Assembly (NCBI RefSeq): GCF_001586775.1
Contig: NZ_LQXS01000004.1
Location: 247,494-311,493, forward strand
Direction of reading: 5' to 3'
Origin: Sphingobacterium populi
GTDB taxonomy: Bacteria > Bacteroidota > Bacteroidia > Sphingobacteriales > Sphingobacteriaceae
Length of the DNA: 64,000 nucleotides
Below, piece by piece: positions 8,210 through 15,128 of this stretch (positions within the stretch are counted from its first letter, which is position 1; every line of letters begins with the position of its first letter). The notes under the pieces are model-generated. The model saw only the letters and a list, made by a program, of their open reading frames with translations, searched no databases and was not told the origin of the DNA. Both the position numbers and the translations under genes were made by a program.

Positions 8210-9187
8210 CTAACTAGTTTTAAAATCACTAAATAATCCCAATTTTACCAAATCACTAACTTCTGAGTTATTTTTCATGAATTTATAGGCCTTAATTCCG
8301 TCTTCTAAGGTCACTCTATTAGAGCATGCTATGATATTAGATGATTGGTCAATTATCAATCCATTTATAGCAGATGTTTGTTCATAACCATATTTTATGT
8401 TTCTTGATACATTCCTTAAATAAATTTTGGATTTTGAAATTGGGAGAATTAGTGGCGAATGAAACAAGTCATGCGGTGTTCCTGAATTACTCAAAAATAG
8501 CATTGGTTGATCGCCAATACAGATTTGATCCCTTTCGAATGATAAGACTTTAGTGTTTGTAATTTGTCTAGGATCATACTTGAATATCTCGTTTAAATAA
8601 GTAGTGAATAATTTTAATCGAAACAACTTTTTGATACCAGACATCTCCTTAAACTCCTTGTGGTATTGATTTAAATCATTATTTCTGAATTCAAATGTAC
8701 TTGTTTCAAAGACTTGGTCGAAAAATGCATCATTATTTTTATTTCTTAAAAATAAATCAAGAATAAATATGTTCATGTAAGCTATTATTTCACTTCCAGT
8801 TTTATAATCAAATGAGTCAACATTTGATCTCAATAATTTTATAACAGATGGTAGTTCATTGTCAAAAAAGCAATACATGTCTTCGAAGATCGATATATAT
8901 TTATTATTACCTAAATCTAAGCTATTTCTATACTCTTCGTAAAAAATCCCTCCGCTACCTATTTTATTTTTTTTAATTGCATCTCTTTGTTTGTCATAGA
9001 TATACAGTAGATTTTCATTATCAGTAAATCCATTTATAAAGTAGCGTGGAATATAATGATGCTTTTTAGAACTTCTTTTAAGCTCATCTTCTAAATCAAA
9101 TTCTGCTTTTTGGTCGTATTCCCTTTTTTCCAGGCGTTTATGTATACCATTAGTGAACCTTTCGAATTCGAGTAGAAACTTGTTCAT
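8210..9187 (-). CDS. DUF4238 domain-containing protein
   Basis: 325 residues, no signal peptide. The N-terminal signature KKHHYIPRYFINGF (residues 41-54) followed by LLYIYDK is characteristic of DUF4238, a family of unknown biochemical activity common in accessory regions. The rest is helical with a later section SKSKIYLRNVS and ISKSK. It is the last gene of a four-gene minus-strand cargo operon, 22 bp after the agmatine-deiminase-like gene. It is very AT-rich, consistent with recent transfer. A nuclease-like or toxin-like role for the conserved His-His-Tyr is only speculation. Confidence 0.78.
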   Translation of the reverse strand: MNKFLLEFERFTNGIHKRLEKREYDQKAEFDLEDELKRSSKKHHYIPRYFINGFTDNENLLYIYDKQRDAIKKNKIGSGGIFYEEYRNSLDLGNNKYISIFEDMYCFFDNELPSVIKLLRSNVDSFDYKTGSEIIAYMNIFILDLFLRNKNNDAFFDQVFETSTFEFRNNDLNQYHKEFKEMSGIKKLFRLKLFTTYLNEIFKYDPRQITNTKVLSFERDQICIGDQPMLFLSNSGTPHDLFHSPLILPISKSKIYLRNVSRNIKYGYEQTSAINGLIIDQSSNIIACSNRVTLEDGIKAYKFMKNNSEVSDLVKLGLFSDFKTS

Positions 9188-9209
9188 GTATGTTTAATTT
9201 TCATAATAG

Positions 9210-10205
9210 CTAATATACAAAGCTTAAGCAATGCAATGAACCGCCAAATTGAGATAGCAGATCACAATTGACAGATTCAACCTTATATCCTGCCTGCTCG
9301 TAGATTTCCTTGTTAGCTTGGTTATAGAAAATTGTTTCTCTTTTAGTGGGCAAACTATATTGGGGAAGTATAACAGTATCATTCAGTATTAAATTATTAA
9401 TGTATATCCCTTTCGATACTGAATAGCAACCGCTTCTTTTTTTCTTTTTACAGTTACATCTAATGCTTTGATCTACTGGTCTGTCAAAAACCCGTATTGT
9501 TTTTAGTCCACGATTTTGAGCTTGAGAGACGAACTCTTCCAAATAGACATTGTCTTCTTGAATAAACCGCATATTGGGATATTTACTTATTGCTAATGTT
9601 TTCTTGTTAATAAATGACGCATACCCATCTACATGCCCAATTACATCATCTTTTTGGCGTGGTATAATCATAGGTTTCACTTCGAGATAATCTTCAATAA
9701 TTCTTTCAATGTAGTAGCGATTAAATGTTGGATTATCTTCAATAACCTTGGATGTTAATAGCCCATACTCCCCATTGCTAACTAAATTTCCACCATCCCA
9801 TATCAATGGAATATCAATTATAGCATTACCCATCAATGTGGTTATAACTTCCTTTGACAGCACATTTATTTTCTTGAAGTAGTTCCATCTATACCGATAA
9901 TCGCAATACATTGGAAAGTAAATAGGCTTTACCAATTTATTACCATTGATAAAGCCTAAGCAATCCCTTAGCCAAATTTCATCCCAATCTTTAATAATAA
10001 TTGTTTCAATCTTTCTGTCAGTGTCTATTCTTTGATGTATAAAATCCAAATCCTTATCTGAAGATAAGATCAATTGAATATTTATCTCTTTTGGTATTTT
10101 ACAAATAAGTTCTTCAATGACTGTAGAGACCTTGTTGAAGTCGTTTTTGAATGATCTTGGATATGCTAGAATTATATTGTTTACCTTATCGAAATCGCAA
10201 TGCAT
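9210..10205 (-). CDS. Agmatine deiminase / PPAD-fold guanidino-modifying enzyme
   Basis: 331 residues with all landmark motifs of the PAD_porph/agmatine-deiminase family: DEIWLRD (75-81, substrate carboxylate/acid), WDGGNLVSNG (137-146), the catalytic GHVDGYASF (190-198, His191 and Asp193) and the C-terminal nucleophile GGSLHC (Cys326). The fold hydrolyses guanidino groups through a covalent cysteine intermediate. Known members act on agmatine or peptidyl-arginine. A Cys/Lys-rich insertion CNCKKKKRSGC (250-260) is unusual and could form a metal or nucleic-acid contact. No signal peptide, so cytoplasmic. It is cargo of the element, not next to arginine or polyamine genes, so the natural substrate is open. 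Confidence 0.8.
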   Translation of the reverse strand: MHCDFDKVNNIILAYPRSFKNDFNKVSTVIEELICKIPKEINIQLILSSDKDLDFIHQRIDTDRKIETIIIKDWDEIWLRDCLGFINGNKLVKPIYFPMYCDYRYRWNYFKKINVLSKEVITTLMGNAIIDIPLIWDGGNLVSNGEYGLLTSKVIEDNPTFNRYYIERIIEDYLEVKPMIIPRQKDDVIGHVDGYASFINKKTLAISKYPNMRFIQEDNVYLEEFVSQAQNRGLKTIRVFDRPVDQSIRCNCKKKKRSGCYSVSKGIYINNLILNDTVILPQYSLPTKRETIFYNQANKEIYEQAGYKVESVNCDLLSQFGGSLHCLSFVY

Positions 10206-10263
10206 ACATAAAAGTTTTATCCTAATTTTGCGAACGTATGAAGGGCTTTCGCGAAGACAAAAT

Positions 10264-10620
10264 TTACTTTTTTAATATTGAAGTAAATTTGGTTATTCTA
10301 CTTTCTAAATTTACATTCCAAGTTAGCCCCTTAGAAGTTACGATTTCACAAAAGCAAACGTCATAGCTGTTGTTGTCATTAGATTTTTTTGCAATCCACT
10401 TATAATCATTGCCAGAGTCTTGATCGGCGATCAAATTTGCCATGTCTAAATTTGTATAATTGGGATTAATAAAAAGTCCAATAAGACCAAATTTCGCAAG
10501 ATTATGCTGTCCAAATTTTGCTTCTTGAACAAACTGAATCGCTTTATCCTCTTTGTATTTATCAATTTGTTGGCAACAGCTCAATAAAAGGATCAGTAAA
10601 ATAAAAGATATACACTTCAT
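10264..10620 (-). CDS. Small uncharacterised lipoprotein
   Basis: The start at 10620 gives MKCISFILLILLLSCC, a lipoprotein signal with lipobox LLSC. An upstream in-frame ATG at 10677 would bury the signal and overlap the preceding gene. The mature part is about 100 residues, with no recognised domain; it has a KWIAKKSNDNNSYDVCF stretch resembling the beta-rich core of small secreted proteins. It starts 1 bp after the stop of the SH3-membrane gene, so the two are translationally coupled. Likely tethered to a membrane; function unknown. Confidence 0.65.
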   Translation of the reverse strand: MKCISFILLILLLSCCQQIDKYKEDKAIQFVQEAKFGQHNLAKFGLIGLFINPNYTNLDMANLIADQDSGNDYKWIAKKSNDNNSYDVCFCEIVTSKGLTWNVNLESRITKFTSILKK

Positions 10621-10621
10621 G

Positions 10622-11302
10622 TTACATTCTTTTAATCTTAATTGAATTTGAAGCCGCAACAGCACCCCAAATGACACAAATAAACCAGTACAGAATAAAA
10701 AATATTATGGAACTAGATGCTAGAACTATTTTTAAAAATGCATTATCAAAACCAAAGGCAAAAACCGTAGCGATTATTAATATGATCGGTAATAAGATCA
10801 TTGTTATCGCTCCCCTTAATGTCGAGTAAAGCATTCCAAAAGGCCCGAATAGCGTTGTTAATATAATTGCAATTGTTATACTCTTTGATTTATATATGAA
10901 TCTTGTATTATTTTCCACAATATAATCATTGTGATTTTGTATTTCTTTTCCCTGATCACTTGCATATAGTAGCCTTAATATCCATACTGCGCAAGCAATA
11001 GATAAAGCAATGAGGATAAAGCTACTATATTGGGGTTGCTGACCTTCAGTAGGTTGAATCTCTTCTATTCCGTTATTACTGATATACCCCTGAACTATAT
11101 CTTCACTAACGTAAGACCAATTATCATCATATTTTTCCAAGTGCTTTATAACATATCCTTTTGTAAGGTATCCGAGTTCCCCACTGATACTAGGTTTATG
11201 ATATATTGAAATTCTCTCACTTGTAACTCTGTAATGGTTAGCAAACGAAAAGCTCACAAAAGAGAATGAGAATAATATAAGTATTTGAATTTTTTTCATC
11301 AA
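10622..11302 (-). CDS. SH3-domain membrane protein
   Basis: 226 residues: signal peptide (about 1-21), a bacterial SH3-like domain (about 22-85, with YRVTSERISIYHKPS and NWSYVSEDIVQGYI), a transmembrane helix near 93-111, a short soluble linker and three further hydrophobic segments (about 145-215) containing FGPFGMLYS. Bacterial SH3 domains usually bind cell-wall peptides. It is the first gene of the four-gene cargo operon and is divergent from the XRE regulator 74 bp away. Family of the C-terminal membrane part not recognised. Confidence 0.65.
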   Translation of the reverse strand: MMKKIQILILFSFSFVSFSFANHYRVTSERISIYHKPSISGELGYLTKGYVIKHLEKYDDNWSYVSEDIVQGYISNNGIEEIQPTEGQQPQYSSFILIALSIACAVWILRLLYASDQGKEIQNHNDYIVENNTRFIYKSKSITIAIILTTLFGPFGMLYSTLRGAITMILLPIILIIATVFAFGFDNAFLKIVLASSSIIFFILYWFICVIWGAVAASNSIKIKRM

Positions 11303-11363
11303 AGGTTAAGAATAATTTATAAAAATAGCGCATATATGCGTTTATTCAAAATTTTAAAATAAG

Positions 11364-11380
11364 CCACATTGCAATTGTGG
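11364..11380. promoter_or_regulatory. Candidate operator between the cargo operon and the XRE regulator
   Basis: The dyad CCACA-N7-TGTGG, with the nearly palindromic centre TTGCAAT, overlaps the GTG start of the XRE gene and lies about 62 bp from the start of the divergent operon. The position fits an autoregulatory binding site of the XRE protein. Confidence 0.45.
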
Positions 11381-11610
11381 TAAAAAGTAAGAATGTTGAA
11401 ATTAATAAAGCCCTAGGTAAGCATCTTAGCAAGTTACGCGCTGATCGAAAATTATCACAGGAGGAACTTGCCAATTTGATTGATATACCGATATCTCAAG
11501 TCGGTAGGATAGAGAGAGGAGAAGGAAATCCAACAGTCACTACTCTCCATCTTTTTGCACAAGCTTTCAACATCAGCATAAAAGATCTTTTTTCTTTTAA
11601 TGATGCCTAA
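11377..11610 (+). CDS. XRE-family helix-turn-helix transcriptional regulator
   Basis: 77 residues. GKHLSKLRADRKLSQEELA, then the recognition helix region IPISQVGRIERGEGNPT, form a single Cro/C1-type HTH occupying almost the whole protein. The only in-frame start is GTG at 11377; a nearby ATG is out of frame. It is the only plus-strand gene of the element and is divergent from the four-gene cargo operon, the arrangement expected of a local repressor. Confidence 0.85.
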   Translation: MVKSKNVEINKALGKHLSKLRADRKLSQEELANLIDIPISQVGRIERGEGNPTVTTLHLFAQAFNISIKDLFSFNDA

Positions 11611-11640
11611 CTGCCTAATTCATGTGTCACAAAGACTATA

Positions 11641-11697
11641 TACGGCAGAATTCTTTTCGGACGCTATCTTTATCGATCTTTTAAGAATTCTGCCGTA
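11641..11697. repeat. 15-bp perfect inverted repeat with 27-nt loop
   Basis: Arms TACGGCAGAATTCTT (11641-11655) and its exact complement at 11683-11697, between the convergent XRE gene (+) and the 81-residue gene (-). There is no clear T-tract on either strand, so a simple terminator is not a full explanation. Further short G/C dyads (GTGCCGCAC, GGCGTGTCGC) follow up to 11722. Confidence 0.7.
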
Positions 11698-11742
11698 CGT
11701 GCCGCACATTAAGGCGTGTCGCTAATATGGTCGTATGTAATT

Positions 11743-11988
11743 CTACTCCTTCGCATTTTTTATAAATTCAGCTATTAATAATTCATTCTGTTTCATTAAA
11801 TGATGTACGGGTTCACAAATTCTCTCATCATCTTTTTTTTCTTGCAATATTATTTTAATTACTTTCTCTATTATTTTATTAAAATTAGATCGACTACTTT
11901 TTAATTCTTTATTTAGATATACTCTGTTCTTAATTAGGACATCATTTACACATTCTTCGATATATTCATTGTTATATTCAATATTCAT
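11743..11988 (-). CDS. Hypothetical protein, 81 residues
   Basis: A small charged, lysine- and asparagine-rich protein predicted to be helical (NKIIEKVIKIILQEKKDDE), with no signal or membrane segment and no domain that I recognise. It lies downstream of the Rep-like gene on the same strand, 66 bp apart, within the integrative element. Very AT-rich codon use matches the other element genes. Coding status rests on frame length and context. Confidence 0.5.
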   Translation of the reverse strand: MNIEYNNEYIEECVNDVLIKNRVYLNKELKSSRSNFNKIIEKVIKIILQEKKDDERICEPVHHLMKQNELLIAEFIKNAKE

Positions 11989-12054
11989 ATTTAATTATTT
12001 TTAAGTTATTAATTCTCGTTTCACCCATCCGGATGAACGGTGAAATCGGTATTT

Positions 12055-12960
12055 TTACCTTGATATATAGTTTAATTTTTCAATAATTCTTCGCTCAACA
12101 ACGTTGTGGAGATTGCCTTCTAAATCGCTGACTTCATTATAATTCCCTTTAGAGGCTTTCATTAATGCGTTAAATTGAGATTTGGATAAATGTCTTGCTA
12201 GGTCCTGCTTCAAAGTTTTATTTCCAAACATGTGTAGGTTCATGACCTCAATGAGGTTTAAACTGCCATCAAGTAATAAAGGAGACTTTTTTATGTTTCT
12301 ATATACATCAATCATATAATCGCAAAGTTTCTTCCAGTTGTGATCTTCCAAGATGGTAGTTAAGGTTATATCCTGTTCATCTAATACCGATCTCAACTTG
12401 CGTATTTGCTTGAATACAACCTCATAGCGTAATATATCCAAGCCTCCTAAATCGCTCGCTTTTCCCTTATCGTAAAACTTGAGGTCATAATCAGATAAAT
12501 GTGACTTACGCATTATTGGCTTTCCCTTACGTGGTTCGCAAGTTGTGAAGTCATTTATCGAATTGTGAACTTGATAAGCCATATACCTCTCAATTATGGA
12601 GAATGGTGTAGTAGGAGCTTGAACATTAAGTCCGAACTCAAATGTCGCTGAAATGTTGAAGTCGTCGATATCTCTATTTATATATACCACAGATAATATT
12701 TCCGCTACGCATCTAGCATTCGAAAGTGTAAAATCATTTAAGTTATTTTTACTTCCATCACCATCAATTGAGTTAAAAAACTTATGAAGTGAATTTTTCA
12801 TCCTTAATAAATTGCTGTTTGGGAAATATTGGAACTTCAGATTTTGATAAAAGAACGTTATAATTTCTTGATCTATACCAATTTTTAGATTCAATCGGTC
12901 GGTCAGGCTCACAAATTCTAAATTCGTATAGTTCTTAAGGAACATGTTCGTGTAATCCAT
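12055..12960 (-). CDS. Element-encoded protein, possible replication-initiation (Rep) homologue
   Basis: 301 residues, cytoplasmic. The central sequence LKFYDKGKASDL followed by LDILRYEVVFKQIRKL resembles the K-x-Y-D-K / LR(F/Y)E strand pair seen in phage and plasmid rolling-circle Rep proteins (Rep_trans or filamentous-phage gene II type). I recognise this only weakly. A C-terminal region (about 200-290) is helical. It starts 2 bp after the stop of the HTH gene, making an operon with it. A Rep function would let the excised circle replicate; the alternative is an uncharacterised Bacteroidota mobile-element protein. Confidence 0.5.
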   Translation of the reverse strand: MDYTNMFLKNYTNLEFVSLTDRLNLKIGIDQEIITFFYQNLKFQYFPNSNLLRMKNSLHKFFNSIDGDGSKNNLNDFTLSNARCVAEILSVVYINRDIDDFNISATFEFGLNVQAPTTPFSIIERYMAYQVHNSINDFTTCEPRKGKPIMRKSHLSDYDLKFYDKGKASDLGGLDILRYEVVFKQIRKLRSVLDEQDITLTTILEDHNWKKLCDYMIDVYRNIKKSPLLLDGSLNLIEVMNLHMFGNKTLKQDLARHLSKSQFNALMKASKGNYNEVSDLEGNLHNVVERRIIEKLNYISR

Positions 12961-12962
12961 AG

Positions 12963-13277
12963 TTATATTTCCTTTTTAATAGCTGACAACACCTCTTTTT
13001 TAGAAAATACTAGCTTGCGTCCAACTCTAGAATAAGGAATGCTTCCGTCCTTCAATCGCTTAGTCATCGTCGTTTCCGATATATTTAAAAGTTCGCATAC
13101 AGCAAGCCGACAAAGCGTTTCGTCCGCCTCATTAACGACCTCCATAATTTCTTTATTGGATTCATTGAGTTTATGGTAAAACATCCGACATAAGGTGTTT
13201 AGCATTTCATCTATCGGAAACTTGATTGTTAGGGTTACTTCCTTGAAGTCCTCAATAACTGATATATTTTGGTTCAT
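12963..13277 (-). CDS. Helix-turn-helix (excisionase/MerR-like) protein
   Basis: 104 residues. The C-terminal half holds a winged-HTH of the excisionase type: LLNISETTMTKRLKDGSIPY, then SRVGRKLVFSKKEVLSAIKK. These domains are common next to tyrosine recombinases of Bacteroidota elements and act as recombination directionality factors or regulators. It is located 69 bp downstream of the integrase gene and immediately upstream of the Rep-like gene, all on the minus strand. Excisionase function is inferred from domain and location. Confidence 0.78.
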   Translation of the reverse strand: MNQNISVIEDFKEVTLTIKFPIDEMLNTLCRMFYHKLNESNKEIMEVVNEADETLCRLAVCELLNISETTMTKRLKDGSIPYSRVGRKLVFSKKEVLSAIKKEI

Positions 13278-13346
13278 AATAATTTAGTTAAAATTTCTAT
13301 AATATTTATTTATATAATTAATAGTTAACAACATGATCAAATTTTT

Positions 13347-14579
13347 TTAGAGGTCTAGTTTCTCCACTAATTGAGACATTTGGAAGCTGGGTTCGATCTT
13401 ATTGTATCTTGCAAATGATGATATACTTTTATGATTACTTAAGGAGCGAATAAGCTCTGAATCCATACCTTGATTGAAGAGGTAAGAGATAAAGGACTTT
13501 CTTCCAATATGTGTCGTCAGGACTTCGTATAGTTTTCGAGGAAATTCTCTACGTTCAGATCCGTAGTATTTTACTTTTATGACTTCTCTATCCAATTCCG
13601 CAAGCATCCCGATCTCTTTTAGATGTCCATTCATCTTTTGATTTGATATGAATGGCAACAGTTTATCAGACAAGGTGTTGCTGTATTTTGCGATTATCTT
13701 TAAAGCAGATGGATTCAAGGGGATGCTAGATGGAGTTTTCGTCTTTATAGAAACGTATTTGAGAAATCCGTCCGCTACGTTGCTCCGTTTCAAATTATAA
13801 GCATCAGAGTATCTCAAACCAGTTAAGCAAAGAAACAGCATACAGTCGCGAACTTGATCTAAGGCTTTATTATATTCAAGGTTTAAGTTCTTGATTGCGA
13901 TAATTTCTTCCTTTTTTAAGGCTATTATCTCTGGTTCTCGAGCTGAGAAGGTAAAAGTCTTATAAACCATGTTCTTGTTGTATCCGCGAACACTGCAGTA
14001 GTTTAAAAACTGCTTAAAGGTCTGCGTATATTTCGCAATAGTGACGTTGGAGTGTTTCATTTGATTGAGAAGGAAATCAACATATTTTTGATAGAACTCC
14101 GTATCAATAACTTCAAATTGTATGCGGATTTTAGAGTACTTGGAAAATTGGTTGAGTAGATCTCTCGAAGTCCTGTGCTTTTTTAAGGTGTTCTTCGCAC
14201 ACTTCATCTCAAGGTTTCTTAGATACTCTTCATAAAATTCATGGAAGGACTTGTTAATACTTATTTTGATTTTGTTAAGACTATTCCGAATGTATGCGAC
14301 TGATAATTCAGTATTGTTAAGTTGAGCGTCTAGAATTATCTTTTCAACTTCCCTGGCTTTATTTTGAATGATAGCATTTGATTCTACGCTATCGATAACG
14401 GAAGACTTGATTCTGTTATTCTTACAGTCCCAATTAACCCTATCTGTTTTAACGCCTGTCTGTACCCATAGCCTTTTTGCGTTAAATACAACATCTAAGA
14501 TTATGAGAACATCGTTTCTCCGCAATTGCCCTGTTTTAGGATCTTTCCTTTGCTCTAGTTTTGGTGTTACTTTAGCCAT
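13347..14579 (-). CDS. Tyrosine recombinase / integrase of the element
   Basis: 410 residues in the usual Bacteroidota integrase layout: N-terminal arm-binding domain (1-100), SAM-like core-binding domain (about 110-200) and catalytic domain (215-405). The catalytic set is visible: Arg256 in TGLRYSD, Lys in SIKTKT (about 279-281), His357 and Arg360 in THIGRKSF, His383 in SNHKS and the nucleophile Tyr392 in FARYNKI. It should recombine the tRNA-Arg attB with the element attP. It sits in the middle of the element, not at an end, which is less usual. A TCTCATACA site lies 86 bp upstream of its start. Confidence 0.93.
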   Translation of the reverse strand: MAKVTPKLEQRKDPKTGQLRRNDVLIILDVVFNAKRLWVQTGVKTDRVNWDCKNNRIKSSVIDSVESNAIIQNKAREVEKIILDAQLNNTELSVAYIRNSLNKIKISINKSFHEFYEEYLRNLEMKCAKNTLKKHRTSRDLLNQFSKYSKIRIQFEVIDTEFYQKYVDFLLNQMKHSNVTIAKYTQTFKQFLNYCSVRGYNKNMVYKTFTFSAREPEIIALKKEEIIAIKNLNLEYNKALDQVRDCMLFLCLTGLRYSDAYNLKRSNVADGFLKYVSIKTKTPSSIPLNPSALKIIAKYSNTLSDKLLPFISNQKMNGHLKEIGMLAELDREVIKVKYYGSERREFPRKLYEVLTTHIGRKSFISYLFNQGMDSELIRSLSNHKSISSFARYNKIEPSFQMSQLVEKLDL

Positions 14580-15128
14580 TTTTTAGTTATTAATTTGTAA
14601 TACATTTTATAATAAATAATTATATATTTATTTGTTTTTCAATACGTTACAATGATAATAACCTTGTATGAGATCTCAAAATTAGTCGTGAAAATTGTTC
14701 TTTATAAATAGTCGTTATTTATATAAAATTGTATTTATTTAATAAGTTAATTTCAAAGCTTCATTGGTGTTTACACCATTATAAAAGAAGTAAATGAGAG
14801 ATAGAGGTGAAAAAGGAATTATTGTAATCGAATGATTCAATGCTATTGAGAAAGGAGAGGGGCTCTATTGTGATAAGGTGAAATGAAATATTTGCTAGAT
14901 ACTATTTTGTTTTTTCTAAAAGGAATTTCATAGACATCCTTCATTTGGTAAATAATGAGATGAAGGATTGAGAAGTAGTTGCTCTCTATTTCGATACTCA
15001 TGCATAGCATGATGGTGTTGGTTAAGCTTCAGGATTTCTAATTGTAGACTTACCTATTGAATCAATTTTAATAATTTGTTTTTAAGTAATGAGGTTGATC
15101 TAATTCTAATATTGAATACTGTCCAATA
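14580..15128. other. Non-coding stretch between integrase and NTPase genes
   Basis: 549 bp, very AT-rich, with no convincing gene. It holds one reverse-strand copy of the putative arm motif (14665-14673), a short dyad TGGTGT-TT-ACACCA (14765-14778) and a 9-bp inverted repeat ATCCTTCAT / ATGAAGGAT (14936-14944, 14960-14968). The last lies about 160 bp downstream of the NTPase stop and could be its terminator. The integrase promoter should lie in the first 100 bp, but no clear consensus was found. Confidence 0.5.
14665..14673 (-). repeat. Internal copy of the TCTCATACA motif
   Basis: TGTATGAGA on the plus strand, the reverse complement of the arm-type motif, 86 bp upstream of the integrase start. 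It may be an additional arm site or an autoregulatory integrase site. Confidence 0.45.

Noticed and set aside
8047..8229. 60-codon frame at the left end of the element (minus strand)
   Set aside because: It crosses attL and the arm sites and has no recognisable product.
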